Source: Nocardiopsis eucommiae (lineage in GTDB: Bacteria; Actinomycetota; Actinomycetes; Streptosporangiales; Streptosporangiaceae). From it: a stretch of 64,000 bases of DNA. A program made the position numbers and the translations under genes. Below are positions 1 through 9,067 of the stretch, piece after piece. The stretch lies in assembly GCA_018388625.1 (NCBI GenBank), contig CP074402.1:1054001-1118000 (forward strand), given 5' to 3'. The stretch's first letter is position 1. Each line of letters starts with the position of its first letter. The notes under the pieces were generated by a model, which saw nothing but the letters and a program-made list of their open reading frames with translations, ran no database searches and was not told where the DNA came from.

Positions 1-1
1 C

Positions 2-652
2 ATCGCCACCCAGGTGGTCGAGGACGCCAAGGCGGCCTACGACACCCGCGAGGCCGAGCTCGGTGAGGAGGCGATGCGCGAGGTCGAGCGCCGCGTCATC
101 CTCCAGGTCATGGACCGCAAGTGGCGTGAGCACCTCTACGAGATGGACTATCTCCAGGAGGGCATCGGCCTGCGCGCGATGGCCCAGCGCAACCCGCTGA
201 TCGAGTTCCAGCGCGAGGGCTTCGACATGTTCCAGCAGATGCTGGAGGCGATCAAGGAGGAGTCGGTCGGCTTCCTCTTCAACGTCGAGGTCCAGGTCCA
301 GAAGAAGGCGGAGCCCGCGCTGACGGCCGCCGCCGCCGCGCAGACCGCCGCCACCGTCGGTGGCTCCTCCGGGGCGACCGCCGTGGCCACGGCCGTGGAC
401 GAGGACGTCGAGGCCGCCGGTGCGGACGCTCCCACCGAGGAGGCCGAGGCCGCCGAGGACGTGGTGGTCCCCGGCTTCGGCGAGGACCAGCCGAACAGGC
501 TCCAGTACTCCGCGCCGAGCGAGGACGGCACCGTCGAGCGGCACACCGAGACGGTGGACGACGAGTACGCGGGTACCGCCCGCAACTCGCCGTGCCCCTG
601 CGGCTCCGGCAAGAAGTACAAGAAGTGCCACGGTGACCCCACGGCCCGGTAA
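2..652 (+). CDS. secA: SecA preprotein translocase ATPase, C-terminal part
   Basis: This is the last 216 residues of SecA, the ATPase motor that drives Sec-dependent export at the SecYEG channel. The frame is already open at base 2, so the gene begins outside the window. The first ~90 residues match the SecA helical wing/scaffold end ([21 protein letters not shown], then LRAMAQRNP and [10 protein letters not shown]). A low-complexity Ala/Glu linker follows, then the zinc-binding SEC-C tail [15 protein letters not shown] close to the stop. The Cys/His tail normally contacts SecB or ribosomes, although actinobacteria lack classical SecB. The gene ends in a strong hairpin shared with the convergent gene downstream. 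No frameshift is seen. Identification is very secure. Confidence 0.97.
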   Translation: MATQVVEDAKAAYDTREAELGEEAMREVERRVILQVMDRKWREHLYEMDYLQEGIGLRAMAQRNPLIEFQREGFDMFQQMLEAIKEESVGFLFNVEVQVQKKAEPALTAAAAAQTAATVGGSSGATAVATAVDEDVEAAGADAPTEEAEAAEDVVVPGFGEDQPNRLQYSAPSEDGTVERHTETVDDEYAGTARNSPCPCGSGKKYKKCHGDPTAR

Positions 653-674
653 CGGCTGAGGGACACCAGAGATC

Positions 675-717
675 ACGCGTGTGGGCGCGGCTCCCGAGGG
701 GCCGCGCCCACACGCGT
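675..717. terminator. Bidirectional hairpin between secA and a convergent gene
   Basis: Two perfectly complementary 17-base arms (675-691 and 701-717) enclose a 9-base loop, between the secA stop and the stop of the opposing YCII gene. There is no clear T run on either side, as is common in GC-rich actinobacteria. Its place between two convergent genes suits a terminator for both. Confidence 0.8.
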
Positions 718-724
718 CAGCGCG

Positions 725-1120
725 TCAGCCGTGCGGCCCCAGGAACGGGCGCAGCTCCAACCACTCGTGGATGGGCCGTCCCCCGGCCCCGGGTGCGGCC
801 GAGAGCTCCCCGGCCAGTTCCAGTGCGCGGTCGTAGGTGTCGACGTCGATCACCATCCAGCCCGCGACGAGGTCCTTGCCCTCGGGAAAGGCGCCGTAGG
901 TGAGGGGCGGTCGTCCCTCACCGTCGTGGCGCACGAAGGTCCCCTCCGGGGCGAGCGCCTGGGAGTCCACGAACTCCCCGGTCTCCCTCAGCCGGTCCGC
1001 GAAGTCGTTCATGTACCCCACGTGTGCCGCGACCTCCGCTGGCGTCCACTGGTCCATGGGGACGTCGTTCACTGAGGCCGGGGCGCCCCGGTAGTGCTTG
1101 ATCATCACGTACTTGGCCAT
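725..1120 (-). CDS. YCII-domain protein (DGPF family)
   Basis: A 131-residue protein of the YCII/DGPF family, small ferredoxin-like dimers often found with ECF sigma factors in actinobacteria; their reaction is mostly unknown. Family features are the N-terminal strand MAKYVMIKHYRG and the C-terminal block GWMVIDVDTYDRALELA. The start is taken at 1120 because GGAGAG lies a few bases upstream; the frame extends nine codons further without such a signal. It is convergent with secA and followed on its strand by the shared hairpin. No partner sigma factor lies next to it, so its role is open. Family assignment is confident; function is not known. Confidence 0.85.
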   Translation of the reverse strand: MAKYVMIKHYRGAPASVNDVPMDQWTPAEVAAHVGYMNDFADRLRETGEFVDSQALAPEGTFVRHDGEGRPPLTYGAFPEGKDLVAGWMVIDVDTYDRALELAGELSAAPGAGGRPIHEWLELRPFLGPHG

Positions 1121-1221
1121 GGTCTCTCCTCTGCGTGGTGCGCCCATTGTGGGTCGCGCCTACGACAGGGCGGAGTCGGGCACGCGTACGCGACCCGGTC
1201 GGCCGGATTCCTTTGCCGGAG

Positions 1222-1282
1222 CCTGGAACACCGACGGGCCCGGGACGAGTGTGTGGGGTGCCCTGGAACACCGAGGGCCCGG
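1222..1282. repeat. Short direct repeat, two copies
   Basis: The 13-base unit CCTGGAACACCGA occurs at 1222-1234 and 1262-1274, each followed by a similar GGGCCCGG run, giving a 40-base period. It lies in the 252-base gap between the YCII and SIS genes, probably upstream of the YCII gene, which reads leftward. No gene is visible in this gap. Confidence 0.6.
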
Positions 1283-1372
1283 CGCCGCGTGCGCGGTACC
1301 GGGCCGTGGACGTCCCGTGCGGCCCGAGACCCACGAGAACGGGAGCGGCGGGTCGCGGGGGAAGGCCGGGGC

Positions 1373-2413
1373 TCAGGTGGTCTGGGTGACCTTGTTGAGG
1401 CCGCGCGGAACGTCGGGGTCGTAGCCCAGGCGCCGGGCGAGGTGCTCGGTGAGCAGCTGGGCGGGGACGATGAGGTTCATCGGCGCGACCCACTCGGGCA
1501 CGTCCGGGACCGGCACCGACACGTCGCTGGCGGCGGCGAGGGCGGAACCGCCGCCGAAGCCGAACACCGGGGCCCCGGCGGAACGGACCCGCTCCGCGAG
1601 GGCGACCGTGCCCTCCAGGGTGGGGCCGCTGGGCGCGGCCACCAGCAGGGCCGGGGTACGCGGGTCCACCACGGCGATGGGCCCGTGCTGGAGGTCCGCG
1701 TAGGACAGCCCCATGGCGTGCAGGTAGCAGGCCTCCTTGAGCTTGAGGGCGGCCTCCAGGGCGGTGGAGAAGGCCATGCCGCGACCGGAGATCACCGCGC
1801 CCTGCACGGCCACCATCCGCTCCACGATCTCCTCCAGGGAGTCCGTGGGAGCGGCGAGGGTCTCCTCGATCCCGGCGGGCACCAGCTCCAGCTCTCCGGC
1901 GTCCAGGTTCGCGCCCAGGCCCAGGGCCAGCACCGCGAGCGCGGCCAGCTGCGTGTTGTACGTCTTCGTGGCGGGGACCGCCAGCTCGTTCCCGGCCCGC
2001 GTGACCAGGGCGACGTCGGCCTCCGTGGCCAACGGGGAGTCCGCGCCGTTGGTGACGGCGACGGTCCGGGCGCCGCAGTCGGCGGCCCAGCGCATGGTCT
2101 CGACGATCTCCTCCGTCCTGCCGGACTGGGAGATGGCCACAGCGAGGACGTCGGACAGGTCGATCCGCGCGCCGTAGGCGGTGGCGATGGAGGGCGAGCC
2201 CAGCGTGGCCAGGCGGCCGGTGTGCGCCTGGAGGAGGTAGCTGCCGTAGACCGCCGCGTTGTCCGAGGAGCCCCGGGCGATGAACAGGACGTGCTTGGTG
2301 GCGCGGCCGAGCGCCTCGATCTCCCCGCGCAGGGGCAGCAGTTCGGCGAAGGTCCGGCGCAGGGCCTCGGGCTGTTCGGCGATCTCGGAGAGCATCATGC
2401 TCGTGGTGGACAT
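1373..2413 (-). CDS. Double SIS-domain sugar-phosphate isomerase/deaminase (NagB-II/AgaS-like)
   Basis: A 346-residue protein made of two SIS domains (about residues 25-155 and 190-325), like the isomerase half of GlmS but without the glutaminase domain. Such stand-alone proteins include glucosamine-6-phosphate deaminases (NagB-II) and related amino-sugar isomerases. Visible sugar-phosphate motifs are ARGSSDNAA (~46), SQSGRTEE (~94) and SGRGMAFSTALEAALKLKE (~200). The start at 2413 has GGAAGG upstream. The gene is divergent from a GntR regulator, with a palindromic operator between them, and the next plus-strand genes are GlcNAc-type PTS components. From this context I infer conversion of glucosamine-6-phosphate to fructose-6-phosphate after NagA. 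Exact substrate is not proven by sequence. Confidence 0.82.
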   Translation of the reverse strand: MSTTSMMLSEIAEQPEALRRTFAELLPLRGEIEALGRATKHVLFIARGSSDNAAVYGSYLLQAHTGRLATLGSPSIATAYGARIDLSDVLAVAISQSGRTEEIVETMRWAADCGARTVAVTNGADSPLATEADVALVTRAGNELAVPATKTYNTQLAALAVLALGLGANLDAGELELVPAGIEETLAAPTDSLEEIVERMVAVQGAVISGRGMAFSTALEAALKLKEACYLHAMGLSYADLQHGPIAVVDPRTPALLVAAPSGPTLEGTVALAERVRSAGAPVFGFGGGSALAAASDVSVPVPDVPEWVAPMNLIVPAQLLTEHLARRLGYDPDVPRGLNKVTQTT

Positions 2414-2560
2414 ACGGAGCCTTCCGGTGGGGACGTGCGGTCCTGGCCGTACGCCGGGGGCCGCGCTGGTCGCGTGGACGGCCCGGACTACGCCGCTGGC
2501 CAGCCACGATGCTGGTTCACTCCGCGTGCCACAAGGAGGATTGACACGCGGGTCGAGCTA

Positions 2561-2582
2561 TGGTCTAGTCCGGACTATACCA
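2561..2582. promoter_or_regulatory. Palindromic operator between SIS gene and GntR gene
   Basis: The two 11-base halves TGGTCTAGTCC and GGACTATACCA form an imperfect 22-base palindrome (one mismatched pair). TGGTCTAG and TGGTATAG half-sites are typical of GntR/HutC regulators and resemble DasR-responsive elements of Streptomyces. TTGACA at 2541-2546 lies just upstream on the plus strand, and TATAGT (minus strand, 2573-2578) lies inside the site, so occupancy could block both divergent promoters. The regulator could be the adjacent GntR protein, the DasR ortholog at 50.6 kb, or both. Confidence 0.75.
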
Positions 2583-2695
2583 GTCAGATCCCGGCATGAC
2601 CCGGCAAGTGTCACGAGTCCGGGCGGATGCCGCGCTAAGGTCGAACGCCGACCACCGGACCACCCGACCCGCCGACCGAGAAGGCCACTCGCTCC

Positions 2696-3433
2696 ATGCC
2701 GATCGACGCCAGCAACCCCCTGCCGAAGTACGTCCAACTCCGCGATCTGCTCCTGGACTGGATCACCGCGGCGGGGCTGGGCGTGGACGACATGGTCCCC
2801 TCCGAGCGCGAGCTCAGCTCCACCTACGGCCTCTCCCGCATGACCGTGCGCCAGACCATCGACCTCCTCGTCGCCGAGGGCCGCCTGTACCGGGTCCCGG
2901 GCAAGGGCACCTTCGTGGCCCGGCCGAAGATCGAGATGTCCCTGGTCCTGGCCTCCTTCAGCGAGGACATGCGGGCCCGGGGCTTCGAGCCGGGCGCGCG
3001 CGAGCTGATCCGTCAGGTCATCCCGGCCAGCGGCCACACCGCGCGCATGCTCGACATCGCCCCCGGCACCCTCGTCCACCACATCGAACGCATGCGTACG
3101 GCGGACGACGAGCCCATGGCGGTCGAGCGCTCCAACATCCCGGCGGCCATGGTGCCCGGCCTGGAGGACCACGATCTGGCCGAACGATCTCTCTATGAGG
3201 TCCTGGAAAACGAGTTCGACATCCTGTTGGATTCCGGTGAGCAGACCATCGAGGCCGGGATCTGCGACTCGGCCGACTCCCGTCTCCTTGGCCTACCCGC
3301 CGGAAGCCCGGTGCTGATCATGCAGCGCCGCAGCTTCGCCAAGGGACAGTGCGTGGAACTCGCCCTGTCCACCTACCGTGCCGACCGCTACCAGCTGCAC
3401 TCCCGCCTGGACCCGCGGAGGCACGGAGACTGA
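2696..3433 (+). CDS. GntR/HutC-family transcriptional regulator of the amino-sugar block
   Basis: A 245-residue repressor-type regulator. Residues ~8-75 form a GntR winged helix (VPSERELSSTYGLSRMTVRQ, then GRLYRVPGKGTFVARPK) and ~95-235 a UTRA ligand domain as in HutC and DasR, which binds sugar phosphates. It is related to DasR, but the true DasR ortholog is the gene at 50649-51389; this is a local paralog. It is divergent from the SIS gene and 46 bases upstream of the PTS EIIC gene, suggesting one operon and control through the palindrome at 2561-2582. The start at 2696 fits family length; AGAAGG lies rather far upstream. I infer that it senses GlcN-6-P or GlcNAc-6-P. Confidence 0.88.
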   Translation: MPIDASNPLPKYVQLRDLLLDWITAAGLGVDDMVPSERELSSTYGLSRMTVRQTIDLLVAEGRLYRVPGKGTFVARPKIEMSLVLASFSEDMRARGFEPGARELIRQVIPASGHTARMLDIAPGTLVHHIERMRTADDEPMAVERSNIPAAMVPGLEDHDLAERSLYEVLENEFDILLDSGEQTIEAGICDSADSRLLGLPAGSPVLIMQRRSFAKGQCVELALSTYRADRYQLHSRLDPRRHGD

Positions 3434-3479
3434 CGTCTCGCGCCCTCGGGGCGCGCGTCCGAGAGGGAGGACCCCCACC

Positions 3480-4948
3480 ATGTCGGACCCCACCCCCGCG
3501 AAGAAGGCCCCCGCCGAACCCGGGGACCCCCGCGCAAACGCTCCTCCGCCGCGTTGGCCGTGCTCCAGAGGCTCGGCCGGAGCCTGATGATGCCCATCGC
3601 GGTCCTGCCCGCCGCCGCGATCCTGCTCCGCCTCGGACAGGACGACCTCCTCGGAGCGGACGGCCTGGCCGGGATCGACGGGATGGGCTGGATGCAGCCG
3701 GTCTCGGGTGCCGTGGGCACCGCCGGTGAGGCGATCTTCGAGGCCCTGCCGCTGCTGTTCGCGATCGGTGTCGCGATCGGCTTCGCCCGGCGCGCGGACG
3801 GCTCGACCGCCCTGGCCGCCGTGGTCGGCTACCTGGTGTTCGACCGCGTGGCCACCTGGACGATGGTCACCTTCGACGGCCCGGCCGGGGACATCGGGTC
3901 GCGGCTCGTCACCTATCCGCTCGCGACCGATCCGGTGACCCGTGAACCGGTCGCGGACCCGGAGGCGGTCAACGCCGTCCTCCCGATGATCAACCACGCC
4001 GTCAAGAACCCCACCGACGTGCTCGGCGGGATCGTGGTGGGCCTGGTGGCCGCCGTGCTGTGGCAGCGCTACCACCGGATCAAGCTGCCCACCTGGCTCG
4101 GCTTCTTCGGGGGCCGCCGCTTCGTCCCCATCGTCACCGCCCTGGCCGGTCTGGGCATGGGCGTGGTGCTGGGCCTGGTCTGGCCGATCGTCGGCATGTG
4201 GATCCAGAACCTGGGCGAGGCCCTCATCGGCGCGGGAGCCCTCGGAGCCGGGATCTACGGGGTCGTCAACCGCATCCTGCTGCCGCTGGGCCTGCACCAC
4301 GTGGTGAACTCGTTCGTCTGGTTCGTCTCGGGCACCTACACCGACGAGAGCGGCGTGGTCTCGCACGGGGAGATCACGCGCTACTTCGCCGGTGACCCGG
4401 AGGCGGGCACGATGCTGTCCGGCTTCTTCCCGGTGCTCATGTTCGGTCTCCCGGGAGCGGCGCTCGCGATGTGGCTGACCGCGTCCAGGGCCAGACGCGC
4501 GCAGATCGGTTCCATCATGATTCCGGCCGCGCTGACCGCCTTCGTCACGGGCATCACCGAGCCGGTGGAGTTCGCCTTCATCTTCGTGGCGCCGGTGCTC
4601 TTCGCGGTCCACATCCTGCTCACCGGCGTCTCGCTGGCGTTGATGAACCTGCTGGACGTCCAACTGGGCTTCGGGTTCTCGGCGGGGCTGATCGACCTGC
4701 TGCTGAACGCGACGAAGAGCAACACCGAGGGGCTCGGCGTGCTGTTGCTGTTCGGCACGTTCTACTTCCTGGTCTACTTCGGGATCTTCTACGTCCTGAT
4801 CAGCAGGTTCAACTTCCCCACCCCCGGACGCGAGCCCGACCCCGACGAGCCCGGAGGGACGCCGCACACGGCCCCGGCCACGGCGGACGGCACGGCCGAG
4901 GCCGGACCGGACGCCCCGAGCGGCGGGGATCCCGGCCGCTCCGGCTGA
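3480..4948 (+). CDS. nagE2: PTS EIIC membrane permease, N-acetylglucosamine type (one frameshift)
   Basis: A 489-residue membrane transporter domain that imports and channels a PTS sugar for phosphorylation. Around ten hydrophobic segments are visible, with the glucose-family signature GITEPVEFAFIF near the middle of the second half, and a hydrophilic Pro/Asp-rich C-terminal tail. EIIB and EIIA are separate genes downstream, as in the Streptomyces GlcNAc system. The ATG at 3480 with GGGAGG upstream is the best start, but its frame leaves the transporter frame: one base is missing at the G run 3522-3525 or the C run 3527-3531. Without repair only a TTG at 3554 would be available. GlcNAc specificity is inferred from neighbours. 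The symbol follows Streptomyces usage. Confidence 0.88.
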
Positions 4949-5066
4949 GCCCGGCGCCCCCGGCGACGATCGACCACCGTGCCGACCCTGGCGTGTGAGG
5001 CACACCACCTCTAAGCTCGGCTCAGACCCCCGGGTCACGTGATCCCGGGTAGAGCACGGAGGGCAC

Positions 5067-5303
5067 ATGTCGGACAAGGCAACGGCGATCGTCGCCGGTT
5101 TGGGCGGCGCGGCCAACATCGAGGACATCGAGGCCTGCATCACTCGGCTGCGCACCGAGGTCAGTGATCCCGCTCTGGTCCGGGAGGCGGACCTCCGGGC
5201 GGCGGGCGCGCACGGCGTCCTGGTCTCGGGCAACGTGGTCCAGGTCGTGGTGGGCCCGGAGGCGGACTCCCTCACCGACGACATCCAGGACCTGCTGGAA
5301 TAG
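5067..5303 (+). CDS. nagF: PTS EIIB phosphotransfer protein, N-acetylglucosamine type
   Basis: A 78-residue stand-alone EIIB domain of the glucose/GlcNAc family. The phosphorylated cysteine is Cys24 in the motif IEACITRLR, which receives phosphate from EIIA and passes it to the sugar entering through EIIC. It lies 118 bases after the EIIC gene, with its own ribosome site (GGAGGG) just ahead of ATG 5067, so it may have a separate promoter. A GTGTG-AGG-CACAC inverted repeat lies in the gap upstream, but I see no DasR-like site there. The frame is intact and length is typical. Domain identity is secure; specificity is inferred from neighbours. Confidence 0.93.
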   Translation: MSDKATAIVAGLGGAANIEDIEACITRLRTEVSDPALVREADLRAAGAHGVLVSGNVVQVVVGPEADSLTDDIQDLLE

Positions 5304-5385
5304 GGGTTCGGCAAAGTCGGGCCTTTGTACTCTTTTGGCCGCCCCTTTTCCGGGTTAAGTCCCCCTCCCAGGGAAGACCTCCTCC

Positions 5386-5872
5386 ATGTCAGACCTGAAC
5401 GGTGCGCTGCGCGTACTCTCGCCCGTCGCCGGAACCGCCATGTCCCTGGACACGGTCCCCGATCCGGTGTTCTCCCAGAGCATGGTCGGCCCCGGTGTGG
5501 CCGTCCACCCCGAACCGGGACAGGAGGGCGGCCAGGAGTCCGAACACGAGGCGGTCGCCCCGATCGCCGGGACCCTCGTCAAGCTCCACCCGCACGCCTA
5601 CGTGGTCATGGCCGCCGACAACAGACGCGGTGTCCTCGTCCACCTGGGCATCGACACCGTGCAGCTCGCGGGGAGGGGTTCACCCTCCTGGCCGAGGAGG
5701 GCACGGAGGTGGCGGCGGGCACACCGGTGATCCGCTGGTCGCCCGGCGCGGTCGCCGCCGCCGGTCGACCCTCGGTCGTGCCGGTGGTGGCCCTGGACGC
5801 CCAGCCGGGCGGCCTCGCGGACCTGGCCGCGGGAGCGGTCGAGCCGGGGAGGTCCTGTTCGTCTGGGAGTGA
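5386..5872 (+). CDS. crr: PTS EIIA (Crr-type) phosphotransfer protein (two frameshifts)
   Basis: A 162-residue EIIA of the glucose (Crr) family. The phosphorylated histidine is His86 in GVLVHLGIDTV, with a second conserved histidine in KLHPHAYV (~68-73). It takes phosphate from HPr and donates it to EIIB. Two single-base gaps interrupt the frame, at G runs 5670-5673 and 5846-5849; adding a G to each restores GEGFTLLAEEG and the normal ending EPGEVLFVWE. The gene follows EIIB by 82 bases, with GGGAAG before the ATG. In Streptomyces crr maps elsewhere with ptsI, so its placement beside EIIC and EIIB is notable. Both gaps look like sequencing undercalls. Confidence 0.9.
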
Positions 5873-5956
5873 GCCCCCGCCCCCGCCACGGCGGGGTGTG
5901 TCCTGCCCGCTCCGGCGAACGGGTAGTCTCCGGCCGCAACCAGCGATCCGGCGGAG

Positions 5957-7638
5957 ATGAAGTCCCTTATGAGATCGTCCGTGCCACGCGCCCTGGCCCC
6001 GGCCTGCGTGGCCCTCACCCTGATCACCACAGCCTGCACCACACCCGAGGAGGTGGACACCTCGCCCGAGAACGACCCCAGTGCGGAGGCCACGGCCGAG
6101 CCCTTCGAGCCGGTCCTTGCCCCGCAGCTGCTCGCCGAGATGGACCTGGACGACAAGATCGGCCAGCTCCTGGTCCTGACCGCGCAGGGCACCACGGCCG
6201 CCGACAACGCCGCCCAGATCGAGGCGCACAGGCCCGGCGGCGTCATCTACTTCGACGCCAACCTGAACGACGCCGAGCAGATCGCGCGGATGTCGGCGGG
6301 GATGCAGGACCAAGCGGCCGAGGTCGGTCAGGGGTGCCCCTGTTCGTCAGCATCGACCAGGAACAGGGCCTCGTGGTGCGCATGCCCGTGGGCACCCTGT
6401 TCCCCGATGCCATGGCTGTCGGTGCCACCCGTGACACCGACCTCGCCGCGCTGCGGGCGTCGACCACGGCGGACGAGCTCCTCGCGGTCGGCGTCAACAT
6501 GAACTACGCGCCCGACGCCGACGTCAACACCGACCCCAACAACCCGGTCATCGGTATCCGCTCCTTCGGCTCCGACCCGGAACTGGTGTCGGAGATGGTG
6601 CTGGCCGAGTCCGACGCCTACTCCGAGCACGGCGTCGTGCCGGTCATCAAGCACTTCCCCGGACACGGCGACACCGACGTCGACAGCCACACGGGGCTGC
6701 CCGTGATCGACCTGCCCCGGGACCGCTGGGAGGCCGAGCACCTGCCGCCGTTCCGGGCCGCCGTGGACGCGGGCGTGGACGCCATCATGACCGCGCACGT
6801 GCTCATGCCGCAGCTGGACCCGGGCGAGGACCCGGCCACCCTGTCGCCGGTGATCATCGACGAGATCCTGCGCGGCGAGCTCGGCTACGACGGGGTGGTC
6901 ACCACCGACGCCCTCAACATGGAGGGCGTGCGCCAGACCCACGACGACGGCGAGGTCGCCGTCCGCGTGGTGGAGGCGGGGGTGGACCAGCTCCTCATGC
7001 CGCCGGACCCCGGAGCCGCCGTGGCGGCGATCCGGGAGGCGGTCGAGAGCGGACGCCTCACCGAGGAGCGCATCGACCAGTCCGTGCTGCGCGTCCTCAC
7101 ACTCAAGGAGAAGCGCGGCGTCCTGGAACGCGAGTCCGCCGACCCGGCCCAGGCCGACGCGGCCATGGAGAACCCCGAGCACGCCGAGGCCGCCCAGCGG
7201 GTGGCCGACGCCTCGGTCACCCTGGTCCGGAACGAGGCGGACCTCCTACCGCTGGACGCGGGCACGCGCGTGCGCGTCCAGGGTGAGGGCGCCGACCGGA
7301 TCGCCCCGGCGCTGACCGACGCCGGACTGGAGGTCGTGGACGGCGGCGAGGACGTGCTGGTGGTCGGCACCCGGAACGCGCGGGGCTCCGAGGAGCAGCG
7401 CGGGATGGTGGCGCGCGGGCGCTCCCAGGGCACCCCGGTGGTCGTGGTCGCCCAGGGCGGCCCCTACGACCTGGAGGCCTTCCCGGACGTCGACGCCTAC
7501 CTGGCCCTGTACTCGGCGGTCGAGGTCTCCCGGGTGGCTGCCGCCCGGGTGATCGCCGGAGAGGTCGACCCCTCCGGGACACTGCCGGTGGACATCCCCG
7601 GTGCCGACGTGGCCTCCGGAACCGGACTCGGCTACTGA
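5957..7638 (+). CDS. nagZ: NagZ-type beta-N-acetylhexosaminidase lipoprotein, GH3 (one frameshift)
   Basis: A 560-residue glycoside hydrolase family 3 enzyme that releases GlcNAc from muropeptide or chitin fragments. A signal peptide ends in the lipobox-like LITTAC, so it is probably membrane-anchored outside the cell, like mycobacterial LpqI. The diagnostic motif KHFPGHGDTDVDSHTGLP is present, with its catalytic Asp/His dyad, followed by the nucleophile segment TTDALNMEGV. The C-terminal ~170 residues resemble the GH3 second domain. One G is missing from the run 6331-6334; restoring it gives QGVPLFVSIDQEQGL. Located behind the PTS genes, it likely supplies the GlcNAc that they import. ATG 5957 or 5969 may be the true start. 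Confidence 0.92.
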
Positions 7639-7674
7639 CGCCACCGGGTCGCCACCGGGTGACGCGCGGTTGAA

Positions 7675-7711
7675 CCGGACGGGGAACGGGAAGAACCCGG
7701 TCCCCGTCCGG
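7675..7711 (+). terminator. Hairpin terminator after nagZ
   Basis: An inverted repeat with arms CCGGACGGGGA and TCCCCGTCCGG, plus an inner GGG/CCC pairing, lies 37 bases after the nagZ stop and before the next ribosome site. No T run follows, as usual here. Confidence 0.75.
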
Positions 7712-7776
7712 CTCCGTCGGCTCCGCACAGGTCCGGGCGGGTGGTCCCCATGGCGATCACCGAAGGAGGCGACCGG

Positions 7777-8433
7777 ATGAACGGCACCCGACGAGGGGTC
7801 ATCTCCGACTGGGGCGGTGTACTCACCCCACCCCTGCCCGAGGGAATCCGGGCCTGGCTCAGGTCCGACCGCATCGACATCGAGCACTACCACGAGGTCA
7901 TGCGTCCGTACTTCGACGACAGCGTGCCGGACAACCCCGTGCACGCCCTGGAACGCGGCGAGATCGAGACCCACCTGTTCGAACGCGACCTCGCCGCCCT
8001 GCTGCGCTCCACCCACGGCGCCCCGGTACGGGCGCAGGGTCTGATCGAGCGCATGTTCGCGCACTTCGACCCGGTCGACGGCATGTACGAGACCCTGCGT
8101 TCGGCCCGGGGGAGCGGACACGCGACCGCGCTGCTGTCCAACTCCTGGGGCAACGGATACCCGCGTGACCACTTCGCGGCCACCTTCGACACGGTGGTGA
8201 TCTCCGGCGAGGTGGGCATGCGCAAGCCCGAGGAGCGCATCTACCTGCTCACCTGCGAGCAGCTGGGCCTGGAGCCCGAGGACTGCGTGTTCATCGACGA
8301 CCTGGCGCACAACATCGAGACCGCCGAGTCCCTGGGGATGACCGGGATCCTGCACACGGACGTGGAGAGCACCCGTCGGGCGCTGTCCCGCTTCCTGGCC
8401 CCGGAGGACGACCACCAGCGGCAGCCGGTCTGA
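7777..8433 (+). CDS. HAD-superfamily hydrolase (subfamily IA, YihX-like)
   Basis: A 218-residue haloacid-dehalogenase-fold hydrolase. All four motifs are visible: motif I ISDWGGVLT with the nucleophile Asp followed by Trp-Gly, as in the epoxide-hydrolase-N/YihX branch; motif II LLSNSWG; motif III lysine in GMRKPEERIY; motif IV FIDDLAHNIETA. Members act on sugar phosphates and other small phosphate esters. ATG 7777 is chosen because AAGGAGG sits seven bases before it; the frame opens earlier without such a signal. It follows the nagZ terminator and is 54 bases from the DUF6912 gene. A link to amino-sugar phosphates is only positional. Confidence 0.85.
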   Translation: MNGTRRGVISDWGGVLTPPLPEGIRAWLRSDRIDIEHYHEVMRPYFDDSVPDNPVHALERGEIETHLFERDLAALLRSTHGAPVRAQGLIERMFAHFDPVDGMYETLRSARGSGHATALLSNSWGNGYPRDHFAATFDTVVISGEVGMRKPEERIYLLTCEQLGLEPEDCVFIDDLAHNIETAESLGMTGILHTDVESTRRALSRFLAPEDDHQRQPV

Positions 8434-8487
8434 CCTCGTCGGGTTCTTTGGGAAACTCGTAGGGACCCGATCCCGCCTGGAGAGCCC

Positions 8488-8945
8488 ATGTACGTCTTCC
8501 TGCCCAGTACCGTCCCCGCGCTCGCGGCCCTGCTCGACCGGGGTCGACTGGAGGGGAGGCCCTTCCGGCCTTCACCGCCGACGCCGGTCCCGACGGGGAC
8601 CCCGAGGAGGCCGAGTACGACGCCATGTACGCGGCGGCCGAGGCCTCCCTGCGCATGCTGTCCGAGGACCCCGGGGCGCCCCGCCGCCGCGTGGTCCTCG
8701 CCGCCGAGATGCCCGACGCCGCCGTGGAGCACGAGGCCCGCCACGCGGACGGGGTCGCCCGCGTCACCGTCCGGGGCGGCGTGCCCTACAAGAAGCTCCG
8801 GTCCGCGCACCTGGACGACACCGACGCGGCCGCCGACATCGCCGAGGCCGCGGCCGAGCCGGCCTCCGAAGCCGCCGAGGACCACGAGCTCATGTGGTTC
8901 GCGGTCCAGGAGATCCGCTACCTGGTCGAGGAGTCCCAGACGTAG
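8488..8945 (+). CDS. DUF6912 family protein (one frameshift)
   Basis: A 152-residue actinobacterial protein of unknown function. The N-terminus MYVFLPSTVPALAALLDRG and the central RRRVVLAAEMPDAAVE segment match the DUF6912 pattern, and it ends DHELMWFAVQEIRYL. One G is missing from the run 8553-8556; adding it joins the N-terminus to the remaining frame. GTG/ATG choice is not an issue, since ATG 8488 follows GGAGAG. The last 28 bases overlap the 3' end of a GNAT remnant on the opposite strand, marking the edge of the accessory island. Function is unknown and neighbours give no strong hint. Confidence 0.78.
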
Positions 8946-9067
8946 CAGTACGCGGGTACCCCGGGGGATCCGTCGAAGGCGTGCGTGATCGCGCCCAGAC
9001 GCTCCCAGCCCAGGCGTTCGTACAGGCGGGTGGCGGCCCGGTCCTTGGCTTCTTCGGGAGCGCTCAC
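8918..9067 (-). pseudogene. C-terminal remnant of a GNAT acetyltransferase
   Basis: A 49-codon frame whose product contains ATRLYERLGWERLG, the last helix and strand of a GNAT N-acetyltransferase, and ends PAYCYVWDSSTR. The acetyl-CoA-binding part is absent, so it cannot be active alone. Its GTG at 9067 overlaps the stop of the methyltransferase upstream (GTGA), but this may be chance. It overlaps the end of the DUF6912 gene. I read it as the leftover of a gene cut off when the methyltransferase segment arrived. A tail domain of the methyltransferase is another possibility. Confidence 0.5.
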
